Shown here: positions 26,159-33,930 of the stretch, piece after piece
Layout: every line of letters starts with the position of its first letter
How positions within the stretch are numbered: position 1 is the first letter of the stretch
Assembly (NCBI RefSeq): GCF_001422815.1
Contig: NZ_LMMP01000009.1
Location: forward strand, 7,746 to 71,745
DNA: 64,000 bases
Reading direction: 5' to 3'
DNA from: Methylobacterium sp. Leaf91
GTDB lineage: Bacteria; Pseudomonadota; Alphaproteobacteria; Rhizobiales; Beijerinckiaceae
Notes under the pieces: model-generated
The model's input: the letters and a program-made list of their open reading frames with translations, nothing else
Database searches by the model: none
Told to the model about the DNA's origin: nothing
Program-made: the position numbers and the translations under genes

Positions 26159-27022
26159 TCACCGCCGACCCGGCCGCGCCATCCAATCGGAGCGGTTGGA
26201 GCGGCGGAAGCTCGCGGGGGCTTCGCTCGGGGAGAGCTGGGCCATCTCGGCGGCGCGGGAGGTGATCCAGCCGGCATGCTGGCCCGTCGGGGTCACCGCC
26301 GTGAAGCCGCCGCAGGCGGTGCGGGCGCGCTTGTCCTGGCGCATGGCGCCGCTCGACCAGCTGACCACGCCGACGATCTGGTAGCCGCCCGGACCGCCGC
26401 GCAGGATCGGCCCGCCGGAATCGCCGAGGCAGGCGCCGGCCCCCGCCGTCTCGGCGAGCTTGCGCCGGTCCGTCACCACCGTGACCGTGTTGGCGACCTG
26501 GAGCGAGCCGATGGAGACGAGATGCGCCTGCCGCAGGGTGCGGGCGGTGTTGCGGCGGTTCTCGGCCACGACACCGAAGCCGGCGATGTCCACCGACTCG
26601 CCGGTGCCGATGGCCCCGCCGCCGCGCGGATCGAGGGGCTGGAAATCCGCCCCTAACGGCTCGGACAGTTTGATCAGGGCGAGATCGATGCCCGGCTGAT
26701 CCTCCGGCGTGGTGCCGGGCACGAAATCGGGGTGCATCGACGCCGCGATGGCGGAGATGCGGCGCTGGCGGAACGACCGGTCGACGGCGACGACGCTGTA
26801 GCCGGCCTGGTGCATGACGCAATGCGCGGCGGTGAGGACGAGATCGGGACCGATGAGCGTGCCCGAGCAGATCTCGCCCTGGGTGCTCTCGATGCGCACC
26901 ACCGAGGCGCGCAAACCATTGGGATCACGGGAGACTTCGCCGTTGATCACGGCGAGCGCCGGAGCCGGGACGAGACCGACCAGCGCCGTGACGGCGACCC
27001 TTCGCAGCGCGGTCGTGAACAT
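26159..27022 (-). CDS. Secreted trypsin-like serine protease (S1 family)
   Basis: 287 residues with signal peptide VTALVGLVPAPALA and the activation-type start VINGEV. The catalytic triad is complete: His in LVLTAAHCVMH, Asp in GIDLALIKLSEP, Ser in ACLGDSGGPILRG. It should act in the periplasm or outside the cell. Antisense to the particle genes, next to a second S1 protease. The last 30 residues are Arg/Ser-rich and not conserved in the fold. Not a known GTA component. Confidence 0.92.
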   Translation of the reverse strand: MFTTALRRVAVTALVGLVPAPALAVINGEVSRDPNGLRASVVRIESTQGEICSGTLIGPDLVLTAAHCVMHQAGYSVVAVDRSFRQRRISAIAASMHPDFVPGTTPEDQPGIDLALIKLSEPLGADFQPLDPRGGGAIGTGESVDIAGFGVVAENRRNTARTLRQAHLVSIGSLQVANTVTVVTDRRKLAETAGAGACLGDSGGPILRGGPGGYQIVGVVSWSSGAMRQDKRARTACGGFTAVTPTGQHAGWITSRAAEMAQLSPSEAPASFRRSNRSDWMARPGRR

Positions 27023-27129
27023 CGTGTCTCTCCCGCGCCCGGCATGAGCCCCGGACGTCCCTGGAATGAAGCCTAGCGTAAGGCAATCCCTCGGCCAAGC
27101 TCCGGTTCCGTCGCTGAGGCAGTGCGGCG

Positions 27130-27909
27130 TCAGGGGGCGGACCAGCCGGCGGAGCGGCCCCAGCCCGCGAGGGTCCGGTCGATCCAGTCGCGCTGCGGCC
27201 CCAGCAGGACGCCTTGTGAGATGCTACCGCAAGCGCCGCCCCCGACCCAGGCGGAGACGGCCAGCGGCGGCGCGCCGGGCGCATCCGCGATCGGCCCGCC
27301 GGAATCGCCCTGGCAGGCGCCGGATGCGCCGCCGGACGGCTTCATCCAGACCAGGATGCGGCTCTGCCCATAAGGCTCGACCACGGGGAGGACGGCGCTG
27401 CGGAAGGTGCCGGTGGTGCGCGGCTCGCCCGGTTTCGACACCCCGTAGCCGGAGAGGACGAGGCTCTCGCCGGCGCGCGGCAGTGCGGCGCTCAACGGGG
27501 TCGGCCGGAAGCGGGCGGGAAGCGGCGTAGCGGTGCGGACGAGCGCCAGATCGATGGAGCGCCGACGCCCAGCGATGGCGCCGGCGTCGTAGCCGGGATG
27601 GACCGCGCGGGCGGCGAGATCGACCAGCACCGGCTGGCCCGCCTCGTCGCGAAAATGCACCCGGTGCTCCGCGCCGCCCTGGCGGGAGCCCGCCGCCACG
27701 CAATGGCCCGCCGTCAGCACCGAATCCTGCGCCACGACGATGCCGGTGCACACGCCGCCGTTCGAGGACAGCACCATCACGGCCGAGCCGGCCGCCTCCG
27801 GCGCCTCGCGACCGCCGACGACGGCGGCGGCCGGCCCGGCGGCGAGGCCGAGCAGCAGCGCGATACCCGCAGACCGCATGTCGAGATCCATTCCGCCCAT
27901 CCCCTTCAC
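27130..27909 (-). CDS. Secreted trypsin-like serine protease (S1 family), second copy
   Basis: 259 residues with a signal peptide (AGIALLLGLAAGPAAA) and VVGGREAPE as the mature start. Triad: His in VLTAGHCVAAG, Asp in SIDLALVRTATP, Ser in ACQGDSGGPIAD. It is clearly diverged from the neighbouring protease, so this is an old pair, not a recent duplication. Start could be the ATG at 27909 or one of the Mets up to 11 residues later. It ends 20 bases from nothing else of note and is divergent from the connector gene at 27930. Confidence 0.9.
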   Translation of the reverse strand: MKGMGGMDLDMRSAGIALLLGLAAGPAAAVVGGREAPEAAGSAVMVLSSNGGVCTGIVVAQDSVLTAGHCVAAGSRQGGAEHRVHFRDEAGQPVLVDLAARAVHPGYDAGAIAGRRRSIDLALVRTATPLPARFRPTPLSAALPRAGESLVLSGYGVSKPGEPRTTGTFRSAVLPVVEPYGQSRILVWMKPSGGASGACQGDSGGPIADAPGAPPLAVSAWVGGGACGSISQGVLLGPQRDWIDRTLAGWGRSAGWSAP

Positions 27910-27929
27910 CGTCCCACCCGGAGACGACG

Positions 27930-28490
27930 ATGAATCCGATACGCGTCGATGCCGCCATCGTCGAGCCGGTCACGTTGGCCGACATGCGCGCCCACCTGCG
28001 GCTCGACCCGGACAACACCACCGAGGACGGTCTGGTGGAGAGCCTGATCGCCTCGTCCCGCGCCATGGTGGAGCTCGCGACGCGGCGCATCCTGGCGCCC
28101 GGACGCTACCGGGTGATGCTCACGGCCTGGCCCCGGGACCGGTTCGTACCCCTTCCCCTGAGCCCCCTCGTCGCCCTGGCGAGCGCCGGCTCGGTGGATG
28201 CGACGGGCACCGTCACGGACTTCGCCCCCGGCCTCGTCCGCCTCGCGCCGGATACGGTGGAAGCGCCGGGGCTGATCGTCTCGCCCGCCCTTCCCTCCCT
28301 ATACCGGGCCGCCGCCCTGATCGAGGTCGATGCCGGGTTTGGCGGATCGGGTCTGCCGATCCCTTCTGCTCTCGCCCAGGCGATCCGGCTCGTGGCGGCG
28401 CATGGGTTCGAGCATCGGGGCGACCTGCCGGTGACCCTTGCCCCGATGGTGGAGGCGCTCGTCGCGCCGCACCGCCGGATGCGCCTTTAA
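27930..28490 (+). CDS. GTA head-tail connector/adaptor (gp6)
   Basis: 186 residues with the gp6-like adaptor start EPVTLADMRAHLRLDP and ASSRAMVELATRR, a fold that extends the portal ring. Later MVEALVAPHRRMRL ends it. It lies just upstream of gp7 and gp8, the canonical order, though it is separated from the capsid gene by about 4.5 kb of inserted genes. It starts 20 bases from the divergent trypsin gene. Confidence 0.87.
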   Translation: MNPIRVDAAIVEPVTLADMRAHLRLDPDNTTEDGLVESLIASSRAMVELATRRILAPGRYRVMLTAWPRDRFVPLPLSPLVALASAGSVDATGTVTDFAPGLVRLAPDTVEAPGLIVSPALPSLYRAAALIEVDAGFGGSGLPIPSALAQAIRLVAAHGFEHRGDLPVTLAPMVEALVAPHRRMRL

Positions 28491-28513
28491 CCCGCCGATC
28501 CCGGAGCCTTGTC

Positions 28514-28855
28514 ATGACGCACCCGCCCATCGGCGCGCGGCGACGCCGCTACGTGCTCGAACGCTTCGTCGACGACCCGGACGGGTTCGGCGGGCACCTT
28601 CGCCGGTTCGTGGCCGGCCCGCTCCTGTGGGGCACGCTGGATTCCACCGGCCATGCCGAGCGCACGCGCGGCGGCCGCTCGGATGCGGTGGCGACCCACC
28701 GCATCCGCCTCGCCTACCGGGCGGACGTGACGCCCGCCATGCGGCTCGTCTCCGGTTCGCGCCGCTTCGCCATCCGCGCGGCGGGCGATCCCGACGGGCG
28801 CAGGCGCGACCTCGTCTGCGAGGTCGAGGAACTGATCGAAGCGACGGGGGCCTGA
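28514..28855 (+). CDS. GTA head closure/stopper protein (gp7)
   Basis: 113 residues. RRRRYVLERFVDDPDGFGG, then GPLLWGTLDSTGHAE, then HRIRLAYRADVTPAMRL are typical of the SPP1-gp16-like stopper family found in GTAs (DUF-type head-tail proteins). It would close the portal after packaging. It starts 24 bases after gp6 and ends two bases before gp8. Confidence 0.82.
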   Translation: MTHPPIGARRRRYVLERFVDDPDGFGGHLRRFVAGPLLWGTLDSTGHAERTRGGRSDAVATHRIRLAYRADVTPAMRLVSGSRRFAIRAAGDPDGRRRDLVCEVEELIEATGA

Positions 28856-28856
28856 C

Positions 28857-29297
28857 ATGAGCGACGCCCTGTCCCTTCCGGCCAACCCGCTCCTCGCCCT
28901 GCGGGCCGCCATCCTCACCGTCCTCGGCGACGACGCGGAGCTCGGCCGGCTCATGGGCGGCGAGGTCCGCATCCATGACGAGCCTCCACGCGGCGCGGCA
29001 CCCGTCTACGCGCTGTTCGGACCCGCCGAGATGCGGGACGATTCCGTCGACGGCGCGCTGCGCCATACCCATCGGATCGGGCTGATCCTCTTCGCCAGGC
29101 CCGGCTCCAGCCGCGGCGCCATCGAGGCTGCAGGCCGGGCCGCCGCCCTGCTGCACGAGGCGCTGCTCTCTCCCGCCGGCCATGCGCTGTCGGTCCTGCG
29201 GGTCGAATCCCTCGCCTGCGCCCGTGACGAGCGCAGCGGCGAGACCCGCGCCATCCTCACCCTCCAGGCCGTCACCGAGCGGCTGCCGACCTCCTGA
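28857..29297 (+). CDS. GTA tail terminator (gp8, DUF3168)
   Basis: 146 residues. The DUF3168 pattern NPLLALRAAILTVLGDDAEL, then RIHDEPPRGAAPVYALFG and HRIGLILFARPGSS is clear. These proteins cap the tail tube and join it to the head. The start is two bases after the gp7 stop, so translation is tightly linked. Confidence 0.92.
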   Translation: MSDALSLPANPLLALRAAILTVLGDDAELGRLMGGEVRIHDEPPRGAAPVYALFGPAEMRDDSVDGALRHTHRIGLILFARPGSSRGAIEAAGRAAALLHEALLSPAGHALSVLRVESLACARDERSGETRAILTLQAVTERLPTS

Positions 29298-29358
29298 GCC
29301 GGCTTTGCTCCGCAGAACCGGCGACCTCTCTTGCTAACCCGCTTCAAGGAGCGACCCC

Positions 29359-29766
29359 ATGAGTGCCCAGAAAGGCAAGGACCTCCTCATCCGGATCAGC
29401 GAGGGAACGGGGTTCACGGCGGTGGCCGGCCTGCGCGCCCGGCAGCTCGCCTTCAACGCCGAGACCGTGGACGTGACGAGCGCCGAATCCGTAGGGCGCT
29501 GGCGCGAGCTGTTGGCCGGGGCGGGGGTGCGCCGCGCGGCCGTCTCGGGCTCGGGCGTTTTTCGCGACGAGGCCTCCGACACCCGCCTGCGCCAGATGTT
29601 CTTCGACGGCAGCATCGACACGCTGCAGGTCGTGGTGCCGGCCTTCGGCACGATCCAGGGCCTGTTCCAGATCACCAGCCTGGAATATCGCGGCGACCAT
29701 GCCGGCGAGGTGACCTTCGACATGGCCCTCGATTCGGCCGGTCCCCTCACCTTTACGAGCCTGTGA
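29359..29766 (+). CDS. GTA major tail tube protein (gp9, TP901-1 family)
   Basis: 135 residues. QKGKDLLIRISEGTGFTAVA and NAETVDVTSAESVGRWREL are the TP901-1 tail-protein signature, with the later segment TLQVVVPAFGTIQGLFQI. It stacks into the tail tube. Its stop TGA overlaps the ATG of the next gene. Confidence 0.94.
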   Translation: MSAQKGKDLLIRISEGTGFTAVAGLRARQLAFNAETVDVTSAESVGRWRELLAGAGVRRAAVSGSGVFRDEASDTRLRQMFFDGSIDTLQVVVPAFGTIQGLFQITSLEYRGDHAGEVTFDMALDSAGPLTFTSL

Positions 29767-30089
29767 TGGCGAACCGCAGGCGCGGAGAGGTCTCCGTCGC
29801 GATCGGGGACCGGCGCTACACCCTGTGCCTCACCCTGGGAGCCCTGGCCGAACTGGAGGAGGCGCTCGGCGCCACCGATCTCACCGGCCTCGCGGGCCGC
29901 TTCGCCGAAGGCCGTCTCGCCAGCCGCGACCTCATCGCGCTCCTCGGCGCGACCCTGCGCGGCGGCGGCCACGATCTCGACGACGCGGCGGTGGCGCGGC
30001 TGCCACTCTCGGGCGGGATCGAGCCCATCGCCACGGCCCTCGGCGAGGCCCTGGCCGCCGCCTTCGGAGCCGAGACGCCGGACCCTTGA
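29766..30089 (+). CDS. GTA tail assembly chaperone (gp10)
   Basis: 107 residues, start overlapping the gp9 stop. The typical pattern is NRRRGEVSVAIGDRRYTLCL and LGALAELEEALGATDLTGLA; the protein is known in GTAs as the partner of the tape measure. The downstream gp10.1 gene begins in the TTGA at its stop, resembling the coupled pair of tail chaperones in siphophages. Confidence 0.9.
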   Translation: MANRRRGEVSVAIGDRRYTLCLTLGALAELEEALGATDLTGLAGRFAEGRLASRDLIALLGATLRGGGHDLDDAAVARLPLSGGIEPIATALGEALAAAFGAETPDP

Positions 30090-30304
30090 GCCCCACGGGC
30101 GGGATCGGGCCGGAGGCTCCCTCCGCCTTCCCGTGGGACGAGGCCATGGCCCTGGGCCTGAACGCCCTGCGCTGGAGCCCGCGCGACTTCTGGGCGGCGA
30201 CGCCCCGCGAATTGATGGCCGCACTCGGAGGCTCTAGCCGCCGCGACGCGGCCAGCGCCGCCGACCTGCGGCGGCTGATGAATGCCTATCCCGACCCGTC
30301 GTGA
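30086..30304 (+). CDS. GTA tail assembly chaperone (gp10.1)
   Basis: 72 residues from a TTG that overlaps the gp10 stop. FPWDEAMALGLNALRWSP and TPRELMAALGG are the hallmark of the small phage tail assembly chaperone that follows gp10 in alphaproteobacterial GTAs. The ending RRLMNAYPD is also family-like. Together with gp10 it probably mimics the G/GT pair without a frameshift. Confidence 0.87.
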   Translation: MSPTGGIGPEAPSAFPWDEAMALGLNALRWSPRDFWAATPRELMAALGGSSRRDAASAADLRRLMNAYPDPS

Positions 30305-30379
30305 CGTGGTTCGGCCTTCGATGAAGCCCGGCTCCCACGCGAGCCGCGCTGCCTATGAGGGACCTCTTTTTCAAAAAAA

Positions 30380-30501
30380 CCACCTCATCCTGAGGTGCGG
30401 CGACAGCCGCCTCGAAGGAGCCCTCCAGCCCCCTCTGCGGCTTCTGGAGCCCTCCTTCGAGGCCTTCGCTGCGCTGCGGCACCTCAGGATGAGGTCGGTG
30501 G
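30380..30501. repeat. REP-like palindromic element, type 3
   Basis: The outer arms CCACCTCATCCTGAGGTGC and GCACCTCAGGATGAGGT pair, and an inner pair CTCGAAGGAGCCCTCCAG / CTGGAGCCCTCCTTCGAG pairs too, giving a hairpin of over 100 bases between gp10.1 and gp11. CCTCAnnnTGAGG-type elements are common dispersed repeats in alphaproteobacteria. No gene is present in the 30305-30557 gap. Confidence 0.8.
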
Positions 30502-30557
30502 ATAGGATGGGGGCGGGGAGAACCGAGCCCCTGAGAAGCGGATGACAGGAGCCGACC

Positions 30558-31130
30558 ATGGCCGAGACCGAGATCGACCGCGCCATCGCCGCGCGGACCA
30601 AGCAGTTGAGCACCCTGGACAATCTGGCCCAGAAGTTCGGCGACAGCCTGAGCAAGGCCTTCATCAGCACGGTCGGCCCGGCCAAGCAGCTCGATGGGGC
30701 GCTGACCTCCCTCGTCACCAAGCTCGCCGGCATGGCGGGCAAGGCCGTCCTCGACCCGGTGAAGGGCGGCATCGAATCCTTGGTGAAGAGCCTCATCAAT
30801 TCCGGCGCATCGAGCGCGGCCTTCGCGAAGGGCGGCGTGATCGCTGGAGGCCGGGTGCGCCCCTTCGGCAGCGGCGGCGTGGTGGCCGCCCCCACCTACT
30901 TCCCGATGCGCGACGGGACGGGCCTGATGGGCGAGGCCGGGCCGGAGGCGATCCTGCCCCTCGCGCGCGGCAGCGACGGGCGCCTCGGGGTCGCCGGCGG
31001 CGCTTCGGGGCAGCCGGTCTCCGTCACCGTCCATATCGCGACGCCGGATGCGGAGAGCTTCCGCCGCTCGGAGGCGCAGGTGGCCGCCGCCCTCGCCCGC
31101 GCCGTAGCGCGGGGCCGGCGCGCGTCCTGA
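30558..31130 (+). CDS. GTA tail tape measure protein (gp11)
   Basis: 190 residues, the short length expected for the GTA tail. A helical N-terminus (TLDNLAQKFGDSLSKAFIS) leads to the Gly-rich C-terminal motif FAKGGVIAGGRVRPFGSGGV, then GLMGEAGPEAILPLARG, the classic tape-measure end. It sets tail length. A REP-type element precedes it, and its stop lies in a 22-base repeat. Confidence 0.93.
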   Translation: MAETEIDRAIAARTKQLSTLDNLAQKFGDSLSKAFISTVGPAKQLDGALTSLVTKLAGMAGKAVLDPVKGGIESLVKSLINSGASSAAFAKGGVIAGGRVRPFGSGGVVAAPTYFPMRDGTGLMGEAGPEAILPLARGSDGRLGVAGGASGQPVSVTVHIATPDAESFRRSEAQVAAALARAVARGRRAS

Positions 31131-31163
31131 GCGAGAACGACGCGGGGCCGGCGCGCATCCTGA
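31109..31163. repeat. Short 22-base direct repeat at the gp11 stop
   Basis: GCGGGGCCGGCGCGCGTCCTGA at 31109-31130 recurs at 31142-31163 with one change. The first copy holds the gp11 stop codon. A third shorter copy of CATCCTGA follows. Probably slippage. Confidence 0.5.
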
Positions 31164-31203
31164 ACAACCACGGCATCCTGAACACCATCTAGGGAGGCCC
31201 GCC

Positions 31204-31839
31204 ATGGCCGGTGATTTCCATGAGGTCCGCTTTCCCCTCGACGTGGCCCTGCGCGGCAGCGGCGGGCCGAGCCGGCTCACAGAGATCGTGACCCTCGCCT
31301 CGGGGCGCGAGCATCGCAACAGCCGCTGGGCCGATTCGCGGCGGCGCTACGATGCGGGCCTCGGCATCCGCACCCTCGACGCCCTGCACGCGGTCCTGGC
31401 CTTCTTCGAGGAAAGACGCGGGCGCCTCTACGGCTTCCGCTATCGCGACAGGATCGACCATCGCTCGGGGCCGCCGAGCCAGGCGGTGGGGCCGGGCGAC
31501 CAGCCTCTCGGCCTCGGGGACGGCACGACGCGGGTGTTTGCCCTCGCCAAGACCTACGGCACCGGGCCGCTGCCCTATCGCCGCCTCATCGCCAAGCCGG
31601 TGGCGGAGACCGTGCGGGTGGCGGTGACCGGTGTCGAGCGGCCGGCATCAGCCTTCACCTGCGACGGCACCACGGGCCTCGTGACCCTGGCGACGGCCCC
31701 CGCCGCGGGCGCACCGGTGACGGCGGGGTTCTGGTTCGACGTGCCCGTCCGTTTCGACACCGACGATCTCAGTGTGGACCTCCAGGCTTTCAGCGCCGGC
31801 GACATCCCGAACGTGCCGCTCATCGAGATCGTGCCCTGA
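31204..31839 (+). CDS. GTA distal tail protein (gp12, DUF2460)
   Basis: 211 residues with the DUF2460 signature FHEVRFPLDVALRGSGGPSR, ASGREHRNSRWADSRRRYD and FFEERRGRLYGFRYRDRID. The family forms the ring between tail tube and hub. AGGGAGG precedes the ATG. gp13 starts 15 bases after its stop. Confidence 0.93.
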   Translation: MAGDFHEVRFPLDVALRGSGGPSRLTEIVTLASGREHRNSRWADSRRRYDAGLGIRTLDALHAVLAFFEERRGRLYGFRYRDRIDHRSGPPSQAVGPGDQPLGLGDGTTRVFALAKTYGTGPLPYRRLIAKPVAETVRVAVTGVERPASAFTCDGTTGLVTLATAPAAGAPVTAGFWFDVPVRFDTDDLSVDLQAFSAGDIPNVPLIEIVP

Positions 31840-31854
31840 CCGGAGCTTGGATTC

Positions 31855-32749
31855 ATGCGCGACATCCCCGCCGCCCTCGCCGCGCATCTCGCCGGCGGGT
31901 CCACCACCCTGTGCCATTGCTGGTCTCTGAACCCGGCGCGACGGCCTCACCCTCGGCTTTACCGACCATGACCGCGACCTCGCCTTCTCCGGCATCACCT
32001 TCACCGCGCGCTCGGGGTTAGAGGCCGCCGAGGCGAGCGCGGAGCTCGGCTTCGCGGTGGGCGGCGGCGAGGTCGCCGGGGCGCTGACCTCGCTCGGCAT
32101 CGCCGACGCGGACGTGGCGGGTGGGCTCTACGACGCGGCCGGCATCGAGACCTGGCTCGTGGATTGGACCGATCCGGGAACGCGGCTCCTCCTCGATGTC
32201 GGGACCATCGGCGAGATCCGCCGGGCGGGCACCGCCTTCGTCGCGGAACTGCGTGGGCTGATGGACCGCCTCGACGAGGAGCGCGGCCGGACCTTCCGCG
32301 CCACCTGCGGGGCGGATCTCGGTGATGCACGCTGCCGCGTCGACCTCGCCGACCCGCGCTACCGCACCACCGGGACCGTTCTCGCGCCGGCGACACCGGG
32401 CGACATGCCAGCCACCCTGGCGGGGATTTTCGCCGAGGGCACCTTCACGGGCGGACGGCTCAGCTGGGATTCGGGCGCGAATGCCGGCCTCGCCAACGAC
32501 GTCCGGGCGCACCGGCAGTCCGAGGGCGGCGTCCGGATCGAACTTTGGCAGGAGCCGCCCCGCGCCATGGCCGCCGGGGACCGGTTCACCCTGACGGCCG
32601 GCTGCGACAAGCGCCTCTCCACCTGTGCGGCGGTCTTCGCCAATGCGGTGAACTTCCAGGGATTCCCGCACATGCCCGGCAACGACTTCGTCATGCGCGC
32701 CATCCCGGGTTCCAGTACCGCCCTCGACGGCGGCAGTCTGTTCCGTTGA
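31855..32749 (+). pseudogene. GTA hub protein gp13 (DUF2163), one-base frameshift
   Basis: The start MRDIPAALAAHLAGGSTTLC is the normal DUF2163 N-terminus, but the frame breaks near 31929-31939 and meets a stop at 31969. Adding one base shift there restores TRRDGLTLGFTDHDRDLAFS and the rest (AGIETWLVDWTDPGTRLL, FRATCGADLGDARCRVDLADP), which stays open to 32749. One extra A in CTGAACCCGG explains it. The protein normally joins the tail baseplate hub and has conserved cysteines. The downstream frame has only late alternative starts. It could be a true mutation or a sequencing error. Confidence 0.85.
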
Positions 32750-32768
32750 GCCGGCAAAGGAATTGGTT

Positions 32769-33245
32769 ATGCGAAGTTCCGACCGGATCGTCGCCGAGGC
32801 ACGGGCCTGGATCGGCACGCCCTACCGGCATCAGGCCTCGCTCAAGGGCGTCGGCTGCGATTGCCTCGGGTTGGTCCGGGGAATCTGGCGCGGGCTCCTC
32901 GGGCCGGAGCCAGAGACCGCGCCGCCTTATTCGGCCTCATGGGCGGAATCCGCCCTCCCCGGCAGCGACCCGATGGCGGAGGCCGCCCGCCGCCATCTCG
33001 CCGCCGTGCGCGATCCTCTGAGCGGCTACACACCGAGAGCAGCCGACGTCCTGCTCTTCGCCTTCCGCTCTCATTTGCCAGCAAAGCACTGCGCGATCGC
33101 GAGCGGGGATGGGACGATGATCCACGCCCATGACGGCGCGGCGGTGACGGAAGTCACCCTCACGCGATGGTGGCGCCGTCACCTGGCGCATGTGTTCCGG
33201 TTTCCGGATGCGTTCCCGCCTCGGAAACTCAGGCTGCCTTGCTGA
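32769..33245 (+). CDS. GTA cell-wall peptidase gp14 (NlpC/P60)
   Basis: 158 residues. Catalytic Cys32 is in GVGCDCLGLVRG and the His in PAKHCAIASG, with a third residue near HAHDGAAV. In GTA tails it is thought to cut the peptidoglycan peptide so that the tail can pass. AAGGA precedes ATG 32769. Its last 17 bases overlap the antitoxin gene on the other strand. Confidence 0.92.
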   Translation: MRSSDRIVAEARAWIGTPYRHQASLKGVGCDCLGLVRGIWRGLLGPEPETAPPYSASWAESALPGSDPMAEAARRHLAAVRDPLSGYTPRAADVLLFAFRSHLPAKHCAIASGDGTMIHAHDGAAVTEVTLTRWWRRHLAHVFRFPDAFPPRKLRLPC

Positions 33246-33510
33246 CGCGCATCTCGACGTGAAGACCGACCGCGCCCAGCATGTTCACGAGGGAATCGAT
33301 TGCGAACAGATCGATCTTGCCACGCATCAGATCCGAGATGCGCGGCTGCGTCACACCGAGAATTTTGGCGGCCTCAGTCTGGCTCAAACCTTCGCCCACG
33401 ATGTGGTTCTGCAACGCGATCATGAGCGAAGAGCGAAGCTTCATGTTTTCGGCCTCGGCCGAACTGTCCTCGATCGCGTCCCAGACGCTCGAAAATGCCT
33501 GTCCGATCAT
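33229..33510 (-). CDS. higA: Xre-family antitoxin (HigA2-like)
   Basis: 93 residues with a clear HTH: NHIVGEGLSQTEAAKILGVT and QPRISDLMRGKIDLFAIDSL. This is the DNA-binding antitoxin of toxin-first HigBA pairs. It overlaps its toxin by ATGA. The ATG at 33510 is chosen for that overlap. It ends 17 bases inside the gp14 gene on the opposite strand. Confidence 0.9.
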   Translation of the reverse strand: MIGQAFSSVWDAIEDSSAEAENMKLRSSLMIALQNHIVGEGLSQTEAAKILGVTQPRISDLMRGKIDLFAIDSLVNMLGAVGLHVEMRVSKAA

Positions 33511-33848
33511 CGTGTCATGTCCCTGATCAAAGTCTCGTAGCGGCTTTTGGCGACCGCGATGTCCTTGGGACTCGTTTTCTGTGTCGCCTTCTTGAAACAA
33601 TGCAAGACGAAGACGGCGTCCGCCAGCTTGGCGATGTAGATGACCCGGTAGGCTCCCGTCGCCTCGTGCAGGCGAATCTCTCGGACACCAACTCCGATTG
33701 AAGTCATCGGCTTCCAATCATCGGGTTCGTGGCCCGCCTGCACTCTGTCGAGCTGGTGTCCAGCCTTGCGCCTAGCCGAAAGCGGAAACGCCCGGAGCTG
33801 ATCGAGCGAGTTACCGACAAACACAACGTCTTTGGATCGCTCTGCCAC
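33507..33848 (-). CDS. higB: RelE/HigB-like toxin (Gp49 family)
   Basis: 113 residues, carrying the Gp49/HigB signature YRVIYIAKLADAVFVLHCF followed by KKATQKTSPKDI. Such toxins are ribosome-linked mRNA interferases or related nucleases. It is the first gene of the pair, as in higBA, and antisense to gp14-gp15. The operator would lie between 33849 and the gp15 start, so it could be regulated by its own complex there. Confidence 0.9.
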   Translation of the reverse strand: MAERSKDVVFVGNSLDQLRAFPLSARRKAGHQLDRVQAGHEPDDWKPMTSIGVGVREIRLHEATGAYRVIYIAKLADAVFVLHCFKKATQKTSPKDIAVAKSRYETLIRDMTR

Positions 33849-33930
33849 GCCTCTCTATACAAGATTTTGTATGGCGAGCCAAGGAGAGCGGCCGCGCAAA
33901 CACATCCCCTCCCTCCCGGAGCCCTCCCGC

